Source: Marinovum sp048263515
GTDB lineage: Bacteria; Pseudomonadota; Alphaproteobacteria; Rhodobacterales; Rhodobacteraceae
Length of the DNA: 64,000 nt
Assembly (NCBI RefSeq): GCF_048263515.1
Contig: NZ_JBLXEC010000002.1
Span: forward strand, 62,001-126,000
Direction: 5' to 3'
Shown here piece after piece: positions 16,888 through 24,753 of this stretch; within the stretch, counting starts at the first letter, position 1; each line of letters begins with the position of its first letter. Below the pieces are notes generated by a model. That model saw only the letters and a list, made by a program, of their open reading frames with translations. It ran no database searches and was not told the origin of the DNA. The position numbers and the translations under genes were made by a program.

Positions 16888-16916
16888 GCCGGTGCAGGCC
16901 CCGCGCCTGCACCGGC
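16888..16916. terminator. Perfect 12-bp hairpin between pal and cpoB
   Basis: The arms GCCGGTGCAGGC (16888-16899) and GCCTGCACCGGC (16905-16916) pair perfectly around a five-base loop, starting seven bases after the pal stop. No T-run follows, so it is more likely to protect the pal transcript 3' end or reduce read-through into cpoB than to act as a full terminator. Confidence 0.6.
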
Positions 16917-16967
16917 TGTCGCGGACGGCGGAGCGGACTAGAGGCCCCGGAAGGGCGGGAGACGGCA

Positions 16968-17792
16968 ATGCGAATTCTTGTGATCTTCGGACTGGTGCTG
17001 GGGCTGCCGCTGACGGCGGCGGCGCAGCAGGGGGCAGAGACCCTGGCGGACATCCGCCAGGACCTGACGCTCCTCAACATCGAGGTGCAGCGGCTGCGGC
17101 GCGAGCTGTCGACCACCGGCGGCAGCGATGTCTCGGCCGGGTCCGGGACGCTTCTCGACCGGGTGCAGGTGATCGAGGCGGAGCTGTCGCGGCTCACCGG
17201 CAAGACCGAGGAACTCGAGCACCGCATCGACCGCATCGTCACCGACGGCACCAACCGGATCGGCGATCTGGAGTTCCGGCTGGTCGAGCTGGAAGGCGGC
17301 GACCTGAGCGCGCTGGGCGAGACCTCGACCCTTGGCGGCGAGGAAGTGACCTCGCCGGCAGCCCCCGTTCCCGTGGCGCCGCCGGAAGGCGAAGGCCCGG
17401 CGCTGGCGATGAGCGAGGAGCAGGACTTCCGCCGCGCCGAAGAGGCGCTGGCCGCCGGCGACTACGAGCGTGCGGCCGAGCTTTTCACCAACTTCAACGA
17501 GACCTATCCCGGCGGTCCTCTGGGGCCGAAGGCGCTCCTGGGGCGCGGCACCGCGCTGGAAAAGCTGGGCAACACCAAGGAAGCCGCGCGCGCCTATCTT
17601 GACGCCTATTCCCTGGCCCGCGACGCCGAAGCCACCGCGGCCCCGGCGCTTCTGAGCCTGGGTCGCGCGCTGGGCACGCTGGGACAGACCGATGCGGCCT
17701 GCCAGATGCTGGCCGAGATCGAACCGCGTTTCCCCATGGCGCCCCAGCTGGCGGACGCCAAGGCAGAGCAGGCGCGGCTCGGCTGTTCCTGA
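16968..17792 (+). CDS. cpoB: Tol-Pal system protein CpoB (YbgF)
   Basis: The 274-residue periplasmic protein coordinates peptidoglycan synthesis with Tol-driven outer-membrane constriction. A signal peptide (residues 1-19, TAAAQ) precedes an N-terminal coiled coil (about 22-100, with heptads such as L-x-x-I-E-V-Q-R-L-R-R-E-L). An Ala/Pro linker and three TPR repeats (about 148-274, for example A-A-G-D-Y-E-R-A-A-E-L-F) follow. Length and plan are those of YbgF. It closes the tol operon; downstream the accessory block begins. Confidence 0.94.
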   Translation: MRILVIFGLVLGLPLTAAAQQGAETLADIRQDLTLLNIEVQRLRRELSTTGGSDVSAGSGTLLDRVQVIEAELSRLTGKTEELEHRIDRIVTDGTNRIGDLEFRLVELEGGDLSALGETSTLGGEEVTSPAAPVPVAPPEGEGPALAMSEEQDFRRAEEALAAGDYERAAELFTNFNETYPGGPLGPKALLGRGTALEKLGNTKEAARAYLDAYSLARDAEATAAPALLSLGRALGTLGQTDAACQMLAEIEPRFPMAPQLADAKAEQARLGCS

Positions 17793-18069
17793 GCGGGACG
17801 CTGTTGCCCGGGGATGGGGGCACTTCCCGGCCTTTGATCGGGCCTGAATTCGGGTGGTGCTGTGCCCTGAGACTTGCGCAATATCAAGCGCATCGAAGGG
17901 GCCAGGCACCCGTAGCGCATTTGCCTTGCGAGTTTTCGGCGATCAATCGGACCTTCCCGTGGTGAAGTTCAGGTTGAACCATGGATTTCAGCTGTGCGCC
18001 TGAACGGGAGCTTGATTGTTTCCCGAAAGTGCCCGCGCTCAAGAGACCCTTCGCTTGATCCGCGAAGCG

Positions 18070-19137
18070 TTATTCCGCGGGGATCCTGAGCGTCGCCAGA
18101 TCGGTTCCGACGATCACGTTGCCGGAATATCCGCCCTCGCGCGCGGAGGCTTCGTAATCGGCCGCGCTCAGCCCGCCGGGCTGCACGGGGTAAGGCCCCA
18201 TCGCCGCAGCGCCCAAAGGTGGGATGAGATGCGTGTAGATCAGGCTGGCGACGCCGGCCCGTTCTGCCATCGCGCCGAGGTCTTCGGCGGTGCTTTGGCG
18301 GTGGTAGACCGAGGGTGGAAATCCGCTGGCGCCGTCCGGACCCATGATGCGATGGATCACGCTGTGGACCAGGATGTCGGCGCCTTGCGTCAGGGTCTCG
18401 ACATTTGCCGACACGGAGCTGTCGCGCGGCGGCTGAGGCGTATCGTTGGAGGCGTCGCCGGCAATCACGACGCTCCCGGCCGGCGTATCGACCCTGTAGG
18501 AGACGTGCCCCGGGACATGGCGTGACGCGATGGCGCTGACGACCACGTCGTCGTGACGCCAGACTTCGGCGGGCTCGTTGCCGGGGGTGAACGCCTCGAT
18601 GTTCAGAAGGTCCGCCGGGCCGCCGGGCCGCCGATCAGGGTTCTCGGCCAATCGCTGGGCGATTTCGCCGGACCGGAGGTAGGGATCGCCGATATGTTCG
18701 GCCAGTTCCGTGCAGCTCATCGCATGTCCGGTGGGCGAGGGCGCGTCCTGGCTGCACACCAGATCGACCTTTGGCATCTGCGACCCCAGGTGCCAGCGCA
18801 ACTGCATCAGATCGGCCAGACCATCGACGTGGTCGGAATGGACATGCGTCAAAAAGATCGTCTGGATTTGAAGGACCGTCACATCGATCTGCGACAGGCG
18901 CTGCAGCGTGCCACGGCCGGCATCGAATTGCAGCAGGATGTCGGAGCAGCCATTCTCCTCGGGGCCATATCGCACCAGGGTACCGGCCCCGGCCAGCCCG
19001 TTGAATACGGCCGGTCCGCCCTGTGTGCCGGTTAGGGTGACCTCAAGACAGTTGGCCGCAAAGGCCTGCGGCGCCCCCCCGATCAAAAGCGCTGTCGCCA
19101 CTGCTATGCGGGTTCTCTTGCTCATGAATTTCGGCAT
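18070..19137 (-). CDS. Exported metallo-beta-lactamase-fold hydrolase
   Basis: The 355-residue product has a Sec signal peptide (about residues 1-27, A-F-A) and an MBL fold with the zinc motif T-H-V-H-S-D-H (H98, H100, D102, H103). Further ligands are likely in the S-R-H-V-P-G-H and GDASND segments. The overall look is of periplasmic RNase Z/arylsulfatase-like MBL enzymes; the substrate is unknown. AGGAGAG lies seven bases before the first ATG. It is the last gene of the minus-strand accessory block between cpoB and tilS. Confidence 0.8.
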   Translation of the reverse strand: MPKFMSKRTRIAVATALLIGGAPQAFAANCLEVTLTGTQGGPAVFNGLAGAGTLVRYGPEENGCSDILLQFDAGRGTLQRLSQIDVTVLQIQTIFLTHVHSDHVDGLADLMQLRWHLGSQMPKVDLVCSQDAPSPTGHAMSCTELAEHIGDPYLRSGEIAQRLAENPDRRPGGPADLLNIEAFTPGNEPAEVWRHDDVVVSAIASRHVPGHVSYRVDTPAGSVVIAGDASNDTPQPPRDSSVSANVETLTQGADILVHSVIHRIMGPDGASGFPPSVYHRQSTAEDLGAMAERAGVASLIYTHLIPPLGAAAMGPYPVQPGGLSAADYEASAREGGYSGNVIVGTDLATLRIPAE

Positions 19138-19249
19138 GGCGCTCTCCTGATTGTGTCACGGCCGAGTCTCGGGGGCGCGTGACGGGCTAACAAGGTTGGT
19201 GATCCGGGCCGCAACCTCACCTTCGCCAGAGGGTGGCCCGTCGCGGGAA

Positions 19250-19273
19250 GTCAGCGAGCCGAAGCTCGCTGAC
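19250..19273 (-). terminator. Perfect 10-bp hairpin with UUCG loop downstream of the LysE-type gene
   Basis: On the minus strand the arms GTCAGCGAGC and GCTCGCTGAC close a TTCG loop, which forms a very stable C(UUCG)G tetraloop in RNA. It lies about 40 bases beyond the stop of the exporter gene. No long T-run follows. A transcript-end or stabilising hairpin is the likely role. Confidence 0.55.
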
Positions 19274-19312
19274 ATTGGTCATCTGCATGCATCGTAACTG
19301 GGTGCCCGCGGG

Positions 19313-19924
19313 TCAGGTCAGGGCCATCCAGCCGCCGACCGAGACCAGGATCGTCGCCAGCGAACGGTTCATGATGCGCATCGAGAGCGGCGATTTGGCC
19401 AGGCGGCGCAGCGGGGCGGCAAAGCCCACGATCAGGGACGCGCTTCCGAACAGGGAAAGGAAGGTCGTGACCGCAATGATCAGGAATTCGGGCATCCGGA
19501 TCAGGGTGATGTCCATCATCTCGGGCAGCACCAGCGGGAACAAAACCAACATGTAGGGCGAGATGAAGCAGGTGAACACCCCGGCGAAGATCGAGGAAAG
19601 GATCGGGCGGCGCGGCGCGTCGCAGGATTTGTTCAGGTCGAAGTCGCCGTTCCAGATGCCGTAGGCCAGCCAGGTCATGTAAGCCATCATGACGTACTTG
19701 CTGTATTCGAGAACCTCGGGAACCGCCGTGAGCCACGTGCCGAGCCCGAAGCAGACCACCGAAATGATCGCGATCCCGCCGATCGCGTAACCGATGGCAA
19801 AGCCGATCGCGCCCGAGACGTCGTTGCTGGCCGACCGCACCAGCAACATCAGGAAAACCGGGCCGGGCGCGAGGGAAATTGCCACCAAGGTCATGAAATA
19901 TGTAGCTAAATCTGAGTAAGACAT
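19313..19924 (-). CDS. LysE/RhtB family exporter
   Basis: The 203-residue inner-membrane protein has about six hydrophobic segments and the family signature S-L-A-P-G-P-V-F-L near the N-terminus, followed by G-F-A-I-G-Y-A-I-G. LysE/RhtB proteins export amino acids, homoserine and its lactone. The ATG at 19924 follows AGGAA; an upstream TTG at 19951 lies inside a palindrome and has no ribosome site. The gene directly follows (downstream of) a GlxA-type regulator and has its own putative operator, so regulated export of an amine or amino-acid-like compound is likely. Substrate unknown. Confidence 0.85.
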   Translation of the reverse strand: MSYSDLATYFMTLVAISLAPGPVFLMLLVRSASNDVSGAIGFAIGYAIGGIAIISVVCFGLGTWLTAVPEVLEYSKYVMMAYMTWLAYGIWNGDFDLNKSCDAPRRPILSSIFAGVFTCFISPYMLVLFPLVLPEMMDITLIRMPEFLIIAVTTFLSLFGSASLIVGFAAPLRRLAKSPLSMRIMNRSLATILVSVGGWMALT

Positions 19925-19937
19925 TGCAAAGGTTCCT

Positions 19938-19958
19938 GTCTTGTTGATCAAACAAGAC
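19938..19958. promoter_or_regulatory. Palindromic operator candidate upstream of the exporter gene
   Basis: The arms GTCTTGTT (19938-19945) and AACAAGAC (19951-19958) flank five bases and end 14 bases before the exporter ATG, just upstream of its ribosome site. Perfect 8-base arms of this type suit a dimeric repressor or activator. The adjacent GlxA-like protein is the obvious candidate binder, but that is inference. Confidence 0.55.
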
Positions 19959-20182
19959 TACGGATTCCGCGATGTCGGACACAGGACAGAAGACACGCAA
20001 ATTCGGACAAAGTGGCACGAGCCAGACTGCTTCAATGCTCTGGTTTGCTGCCTGTGGGATCGTCTGACGTGGCAAACCGCCGGCGTGGTCCCGGTTTTTC
20101 GCGCGGCTTGAACGGCGGCAGGACAGGGCCCGGAACAGGCGGCGCACATGAGCGGTCAGGGCACTGGCGAACATGCGCCTGC

Positions 20183-21220
20183 TCATTCGGCGGCGGGCCG
20201 CTGCACCTGCTCTGCGGCGGTCCGAAACCGCGCACGGAACTCTGCCGGCGTAATCGAGAAGCGTTTGGAAAAGGCCCTGCGCAACGCCTCGTTCGACGGA
20301 AACCCCGAACTGCGGGCGATTTCGCTCAAGGATTCGCCCGAGTTTTCCAGCCGCGCCTGCGCATGGACAAGGCGGACCTCTTCGACATACTTCCCGATCG
20401 TCCGTCCCGAGAACGACTTGAAGTGCCGGGCAAGTGTCTTTTCCGTCAGGTTGAACTGCTCGGCCAGCGTCTCGAGCCTGAGGTCCCTGGTCGGGTGGAC
20501 GCGGATGTAGATGAGTATTTCCTGCATCACCACATCCGCCGCTCCGACGCGCGTCGGGGCGTCGAGATCGATATCCTCATACTGGTTCTGACCGCCGCGC
20601 CGCGCCATGTGCGTCACCATCAGGCGGGCGACCGAGCGGGCAATTTCCGGCCCGAGGTCTTCTTCGACGATCGACAGCGCCAGATCGATGCCGGACGTGA
20701 TGCCGCCGGAGGTCCAGACGTTGCCATCCTTGCAGACAATGCTGGCCGGCTCGACCTCGACATCCGGATAGGCCTCCTGCAGCACCTTGGCCTTGCGCCA
20801 ATGGGTTGCTGCCTTGCGGCCGCCGATAATGCCCGCCTCGGCCAGCAGAAAGGCCCCCGTGCAGATCGAACCGATCCGGTTGGCGCGGCCGTAGGCGCGG
20901 TTGATGAAGTCCAGCATCCCCGGATCGGTGCGGATATCGATTGCCGAGACGCCGCCGCTGACAAGCACCAGATCGGTGTCGTCCAGCTCGGCATCGGTGA
21001 CGTCTTCGCACCTGCGATCGACGTTTATCGTGATGATGGAACCGGCGGTCTTGAGGCTTCCGAGCGTCGGCGCAACCAGCGAAACGTCATAGGCGGCTTC
21101 GGCCGACTGGCCGGAATGTTCGCGGACGACAGTATTGGCCATCAAAAACGTGTCCGAGGGGCCGACGATATCAAGCGCCATGCAGCCCGGATAGACGAGG
21201 ATCATGATACGTCGTGTCAT
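20183..21220 (-). CDS. GlxA family transcriptional regulator (DJ-1/PfpI domain plus AraC domain)
   Basis: The 345-residue product has an N-terminal class I glutamine-amidotransferase-like DJ-1/PfpI domain (about residues 4-170) with Cys120 in the S-I-C-T-G-A-F-L-L-A nucleophile-elbow position. A C-terminal AraC/XylS double helix-turn-helix (about 230-335, ending P-S-N-E-A-L-R-R-A-F-S-K-R-F) follows. GlxA/ArgR/GbdR-type members sense amines, betaines or arginine-like compounds and activate nearby genes. It stands in the middle of the accessory block, so it probably controls the exporter, MBL and tyrosinase genes. The ligand cannot be told from sequence. Confidence 0.9.
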   Translation of the reverse strand: MTRRIMILVYPGCMALDIVGPSDTFLMANTVVREHSGQSAEAAYDVSLVAPTLGSLKTAGSIITINVDRRCEDVTDAELDDTDLVLVSGGVSAIDIRTDPGMLDFINRAYGRANRIGSICTGAFLLAEAGIIGGRKAATHWRKAKVLQEAYPDVEVEPASIVCKDGNVWTSGGITSGIDLALSIVEEDLGPEIARSVARLMVTHMARRGGQNQYEDIDLDAPTRVGAADVVMQEILIYIRVHPTRDLRLETLAEQFNLTEKTLARHFKSFSGRTIGKYVEEVRLVHAQARLENSGESLSEIARSSGFPSNEALRRAFSKRFSITPAEFRARFRTAAEQVQRPAAE

Positions 21221-21331
21221 CGTAGTCTGCCCCTACCAGTCGCAAGTATTCCGTGTGCCGCACGCCCCGTCATGTCATTCGCCGGTGTCGCGGGCCGGGA
21301 CAGCACCACCGAGCTGCAGGGCAAAGATCGC

Positions 21332-22201
21332 TCATCCGGCCAGCGTCGCCGGCAGATACCGATACCCGGCGCCGTCCCGCAGGAACCGCCCAAGCCCGGG
21401 AAAGGGCACATGTGAAGCTGCAATCAGCACATTGTCCGCAGCGCAGCGATCCAGCAGGCCGGATCGTGTCGCAGCCGCCTGTCCCGGATCGACGTCAAAG
21501 GCAAATCCGATCTCCGGATGGCATGTCTGCAGAACCGCGTTGTGCACGATGTCGGCCATCATAGCGAATTGCTGGTCCCCGCCATCGATATGCAGAATCG
21601 AATGACCCGGGGTGTGCCCCGGCGCAGCCTCAAGTCGGATGCCGCTGTGAATTTCGGTGTCAGGCGACACCAGGTCCAGACAATCTCTGTAAGCGCCGAA
21701 CATCCCCTGCGCGAGGTGAAAGAACCCGCGCATTTCCTCCGGCGCTTGCGCCGTGATCCCGGCGTCAGACCAGAACCCGTGCTCGGCTTCGGCCATCACC
21801 ACGCGGGCATTGGGAAAGCTCGGCTCTTTGCCTGTCAGCAGTCCGCCGATGTGGTCGGGATGCGCGTGGGTCACCACCACAAGCGAAACGTCTGATGGCT
21901 GGATTCCCGCTACGGCAAGCGCGTTAGCCACATGCCCGGTTCCGGGGCCAAACGCGTCAACCGCGCCGAGCCCGGCGTCGATCAGGATCGTCGCATCCTC
22001 CGACTGCAGGCAGAAGGCCAGAACCGGGATCGGCACCAGGTCAGGCCCCAGCCCCATGCCGCCGTTCTGAAGGGCATCCTCGATCTTCCGGCGATCCTCT
22101 CCGAGAAAGACGTCATTCGGAACCTGGATCGCGCCGTCGTAAAGCGCGGTCACCTGATATTTGCCGATGCGCGATCTGAACACGCCTGCTGGTGGGGTCA
22201 A
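21332..22201 (-). CDS. Cytoplasmic metallo-beta-lactamase-fold hydrolase (lactonase-like)
   Basis: The 289-residue product has no signal peptide. The zinc motif T-H-A-H-P-D-H-I-G-G (H112, H114, D116, H117) and the downstream A-P-G-H-T-P-G-H element place it in the MBL superfamily branch that holds N-acyl-homoserine lactone lactonases and related hydrolases. The D-x-D-P-G-Q-A segment and a late S-H-V-P-F-P-G-L motif fit this branch. The start appears to be TTG at 22201, preceded by GGAG at a good distance; a GTG six codons later is the alternative. Substrate not determinable. Confidence 0.82.
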   Translation of the reverse strand: MTPPAGVFRSRIGKYQVTALYDGAIQVPNDVFLGEDRRKIEDALQNGGMGLGPDLVPIPVLAFCLQSEDATILIDAGLGAVDAFGPGTGHVANALAVAGIQPSDVSLVVVTHAHPDHIGGLLTGKEPSFPNARVVMAEAEHGFWSDAGITAQAPEEMRGFFHLAQGMFGAYRDCLDLVSPDTEIHSGIRLEAAPGHTPGHSILHIDGGDQQFAMMADIVHNAVLQTCHPEIGFAFDVDPGQAAATRSGLLDRCAADNVLIAASHVPFPGLGRFLRDGAGYRYLPATLAG

Positions 22202-22604
22202 TTTTTCTCACTCCACAAGGGTTCAATGGTGTGGCAGGCAGATGGACGATCGCAGGTTCCGTTGATGTTGGCAGAATAGGCAAGGGGCGGCGCGCTCTTC
22301 CGGACACTCTCGATCCGTCACGACGCAAAAGAGCCGTCCTGCGTGCCCAGCGTAGGCCCGCAAGTCCACTCTGTCCATGATTTCCAACGCAAATCTGCTG
22401 TCGCCCTGGGCTTGGCGGCCGAAACCGAAGTTCCAGCAGAGGGGGTCAGGCGGGCCTCGCGTGACCGCTGCCATGCTGCATTTTGCCACCAAGCCAGCCC
22501 GCCCGGCAAGCTGTCTCAGCCTGCCGGACGGGCCGTACTCGGATCGCCTCAACGCGACTGATGGCGTCGCACCTCCCGTCGCAGAGACTGGCGAACGCGA
22601 TCAC
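22202..22604. other. Intergenic region, no gene recognised
   Basis: About 400 bases separate the tyrosinase stop from the lactonase-like start. A 109-codon minus-strand frame exists here, but it has no recognisable domain and no convincing ribosome site. The region probably carries the promoter of the lactonase-like gene. It may also hold remnants of a lost gene. Confidence 0.4.
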
Positions 22605-24260
22605 TTACCCCTCGGAAATGACGTGAACGCTCACCGACTGCAGCACACCATTGTCCTCCAGGCTGACTGCCTCGGCGGTGTCACGTCCTGCAACGACCAG
22701 CGAGAACGACAGTTCCGCGCCTTCGGTCAGAAGTCCGTCTTCTGCCATGCGATCCAGCACCGCATCGATCGGCACGGTAAACCCGGTCTCCGTGTTGTGC
22801 CCGTGTCCAAAGAACGCAAAGCTGCCGGCAAATTCGGGGCTGTTCAGGCCAAGGACCGGCGGCTGTCCCTTGGGCGAGATATAAAGATCGAAAACCTTCC
22901 CACGGCTGTCGGCAGGTGGCACGAAGGTAACGGTTGCCAGGTGGACCGTGCTGTCCTTGGGTTGCGCGATGGACCGCGCCAATGCGCCTGAGACGACCGC
23001 GTCCACGGCTGGGGCAAGGCGACCGGCGGATGCCACCGCCATGGCGCCGGCGACATTCTCGCTTTTCGCAAGCCTGGTCGTCGGGGGGACGGCTTGCTCA
23101 CCAGAGCCTGGCTGATAGCTGTACTCGAAGGCGCCTGTCTCGAAGTAGTCCCATGATGTGGGCGTGCCGCTGACGCGGTCACCGGCGCGGTCGAAGAAGA
23201 ACAGGTATGGCTCTTTCTTGTAGGGCTCGAGCAGGTCCCCCGTCGGGGCAATCGGCAATCCGAGGGCTTGTTGTTTGCGAGTCCAGACGTCCCACAACCG
23301 GTCTATGTTGCAATGATGCAGGAAAAAGATCGGATCCAACGGCGACAGATTGTTTGTCATGTTGCCGGAGGGTTCAACGTAGTTTTCTTTTTCATCCTCG
23401 AAGCCGCCGGTACTGTTGTGAACCAGGTTATGGGTCGCCGACAAACCGCTGAATTTGCCTGTGATCTGGTGACTGTCGGTCACCGAATTCTCGAAGAACG
23501 GATCATCCTTGCCCTTGAACGGACCGGCAAATTCCGTCGGCGCGAGGTTGCCGAGAATCCCGTCAAGCGCGACCATCTTTCGCGTGCGCGCGTCCAGCTT
23601 CGGGTTCGCTTCGGTCAGAAAACGCGCGAACTTCCGTTCCTGGAAGGCATAGGTGGCGTTGTCGAGGTGCTTCTGGGCCCACATGACATCGAAGTCGGTA
23701 TTGGATCGCTTGTCCTGCTCGGCTTTCTGCGCCGGCGTCATATGGTTCCAGAAGTCTTCCATCACCGGGCGCACCGTTTTCTGGAACTCCTCCTTGGTGG
23801 CGATGAAACTGGCCGCGGGCGACCTGAAATTGACCGGGTCGAGCGGATTGTCACTGCCGAACATCGACGCGGGCACAGAGTGGGCAGGCTCTGTCCAATC
23901 CCAATAGGGCAGCATGAAGTCTTCCTTGCCGGTCAACTCGCGAATGATCTCTTCGAAATGGCCAAGATATCCGCGGTGCCAGCTGGTGAACCACCAGTTT
24001 CCATGAGGGCAGTCGATGAAATGAACGAAGCCCTGGCGATACCAGTTGCGCCCGTCGCTCAAAGGCAGCTTCAGCATCTCGGTCACGCCTTCGCCGTAGG
24101 TCTGCAGATCGACAAGACCGCCTTGGCTCGTCATGTTCTTGCGGACGCGGGCGCCCTGAGCCCGCAGCACGGTCGGCGCAAACGTCAACGCCGCCGCGGA
24201 CGCGGCCCCGGATTGCAGAAGTGTGCGGCGTGAAATGCTTTGTGCCTGATGTCTGGTCAT
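22605..24260 (-). CDS. Tat-exported tyrosinase/polyphenol oxidase family protein
   Basis: The 551-residue product has a twin-arginine signal (S-R-R-T-L-L-Q at 10-16, cleavage near residue 35). The coupled dicopper site is readable. CuA has H80, H86 and H95 (P-H-G-N-W-W-F-T-S-W-H-R), with C84 in a C-x-H arrangement typical of the Cys-His thioether. CuB has H277, H281 (H-N-L-V-H) and H315 in P-I-F-F-L-H-H-C-N-I-D-R. After about residue 345 comes a C-terminal beta-rich extension containing K-V-F-D-L-Y-I, reminiscent of the KFDV domain of plant polyphenol oxidases. It oxidises phenols in the periplasm or outside. AGGA precedes the ATG. It begins the accessory block. Confidence 0.9.
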   Translation of the reverse strand: MTRHQAQSISRRTLLQSGAASAAALTFAPTVLRAQGARVRKNMTSQGGLVDLQTYGEGVTEMLKLPLSDGRNWYRQGFVHFIDCPHGNWWFTSWHRGYLGHFEEIIRELTGKEDFMLPYWDWTEPAHSVPASMFGSDNPLDPVNFRSPAASFIATKEEFQKTVRPVMEDFWNHMTPAQKAEQDKRSNTDFDVMWAQKHLDNATYAFQERKFARFLTEANPKLDARTRKMVALDGILGNLAPTEFAGPFKGKDDPFFENSVTDSHQITGKFSGLSATHNLVHNSTGGFEDEKENYVEPSGNMTNNLSPLDPIFFLHHCNIDRLWDVWTRKQQALGLPIAPTGDLLEPYKKEPYLFFFDRAGDRVSGTPTSWDYFETGAFEYSYQPGSGEQAVPPTTRLAKSENVAGAMAVASAGRLAPAVDAVVSGALARSIAQPKDSTVHLATVTFVPPADSRGKVFDLYISPKGQPPVLGLNSPEFAGSFAFFGHGHNTETGFTVPIDAVLDRMAEDGLLTEGAELSFSLVVAGRDTAEAVSLEDNGVLQSVSVHVISEG

Positions 24261-24675
24261 TGTTGGTCCTTCTTCAAATGTGAACGAGAGGAAGCCCTGT
24301 GCATGGGGCGGTAAAAAAACGTTTAGAAACAGATCGGTATAGGCGCGTGAAACCGTAACTATCCTTCGGTGTTCGCCAGTAATCCGTCAGGTTGGCGATC
24401 CGGCGATGCCCAGCTTTCCGGGCATCTGAATTCATCGGCTGATTGCGCCGTTTTTTGCCTGCACCACCTACAATGGTGCTTTGTAGCGGATTCAGGCTCA
24501 AAACTCACGAGCTTTACGCTGCGCTGCCTTGGAGGGGCGGGATGGGCTACGTGTTGCACGCCTAGCAGCAGGCAGGCTTTCGAGTGCGATTGCATGCCAT
24601 TTGATCAAGCGGTGCCTTGCAAGCGCGTCACAGTTGACGAACAGTACGCCAAGAGTGCAATTCACGGCTGGGCAA
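24261..24675. other. Intergenic region upstream of the tyrosinase gene, no gene recognised
   Basis: This stretch is visibly richer in A and T than its surroundings and separates the divergent tyrosinase and tilS genes. Short open frames on the minus strand show no known domain. It should carry the tyrosinase promoter. No tRNA, integrase remnant or obvious direct repeat marking an insertion edge is visible. Confidence 0.4.
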
Positions 24676-24721
24676 GGGGGCGCTGCCCCCGTCGCCATGG
24701 GCGACTCCCCCGAGGGTATTT
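24676..24721 (+). repeat. Two-hairpin intergenic element, family 3, copy A
   Basis: The element reads GGGGGCGCTGCCCCC, then the palindrome GTCGCC-ATG-GGCGAC, then CTCCCCCGAGGGTATTTT, directly before the tilS ribosome site. Copies with the same order occur at 35967-36014 (minus) and 50349-50390 (plus). The middle palindrome differs in sequence between copies but keeps its ability to pair. Confidence 0.7.
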
Positions 24722-24753
24722 TCGGCAAGAGGAATGAAGGAGGCGGCGCCGGG

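Noticed and set aside
22223..22552. Minus-strand frame of 109 codons between the lactonase-like and tyrosinase genes
   Set aside because: No domain, no convincing ribosome site and an odd composition; possibly remnant sequence but not supportable as a gene.
24274..24501. Minus-strand frame of about 75 codons upstream of the tyrosinase gene
   Set aside because: No recognisable motif, no good ribosome site, and it lies in the region expected to hold the promoter.
17793..24753. Genomic island with tRNA, integrase and attachment repeats
   Set aside because: I found no tRNA gene, integrase, transposase or matching direct repeats at the block edges, so insertion is inferred only from synteny and composition.
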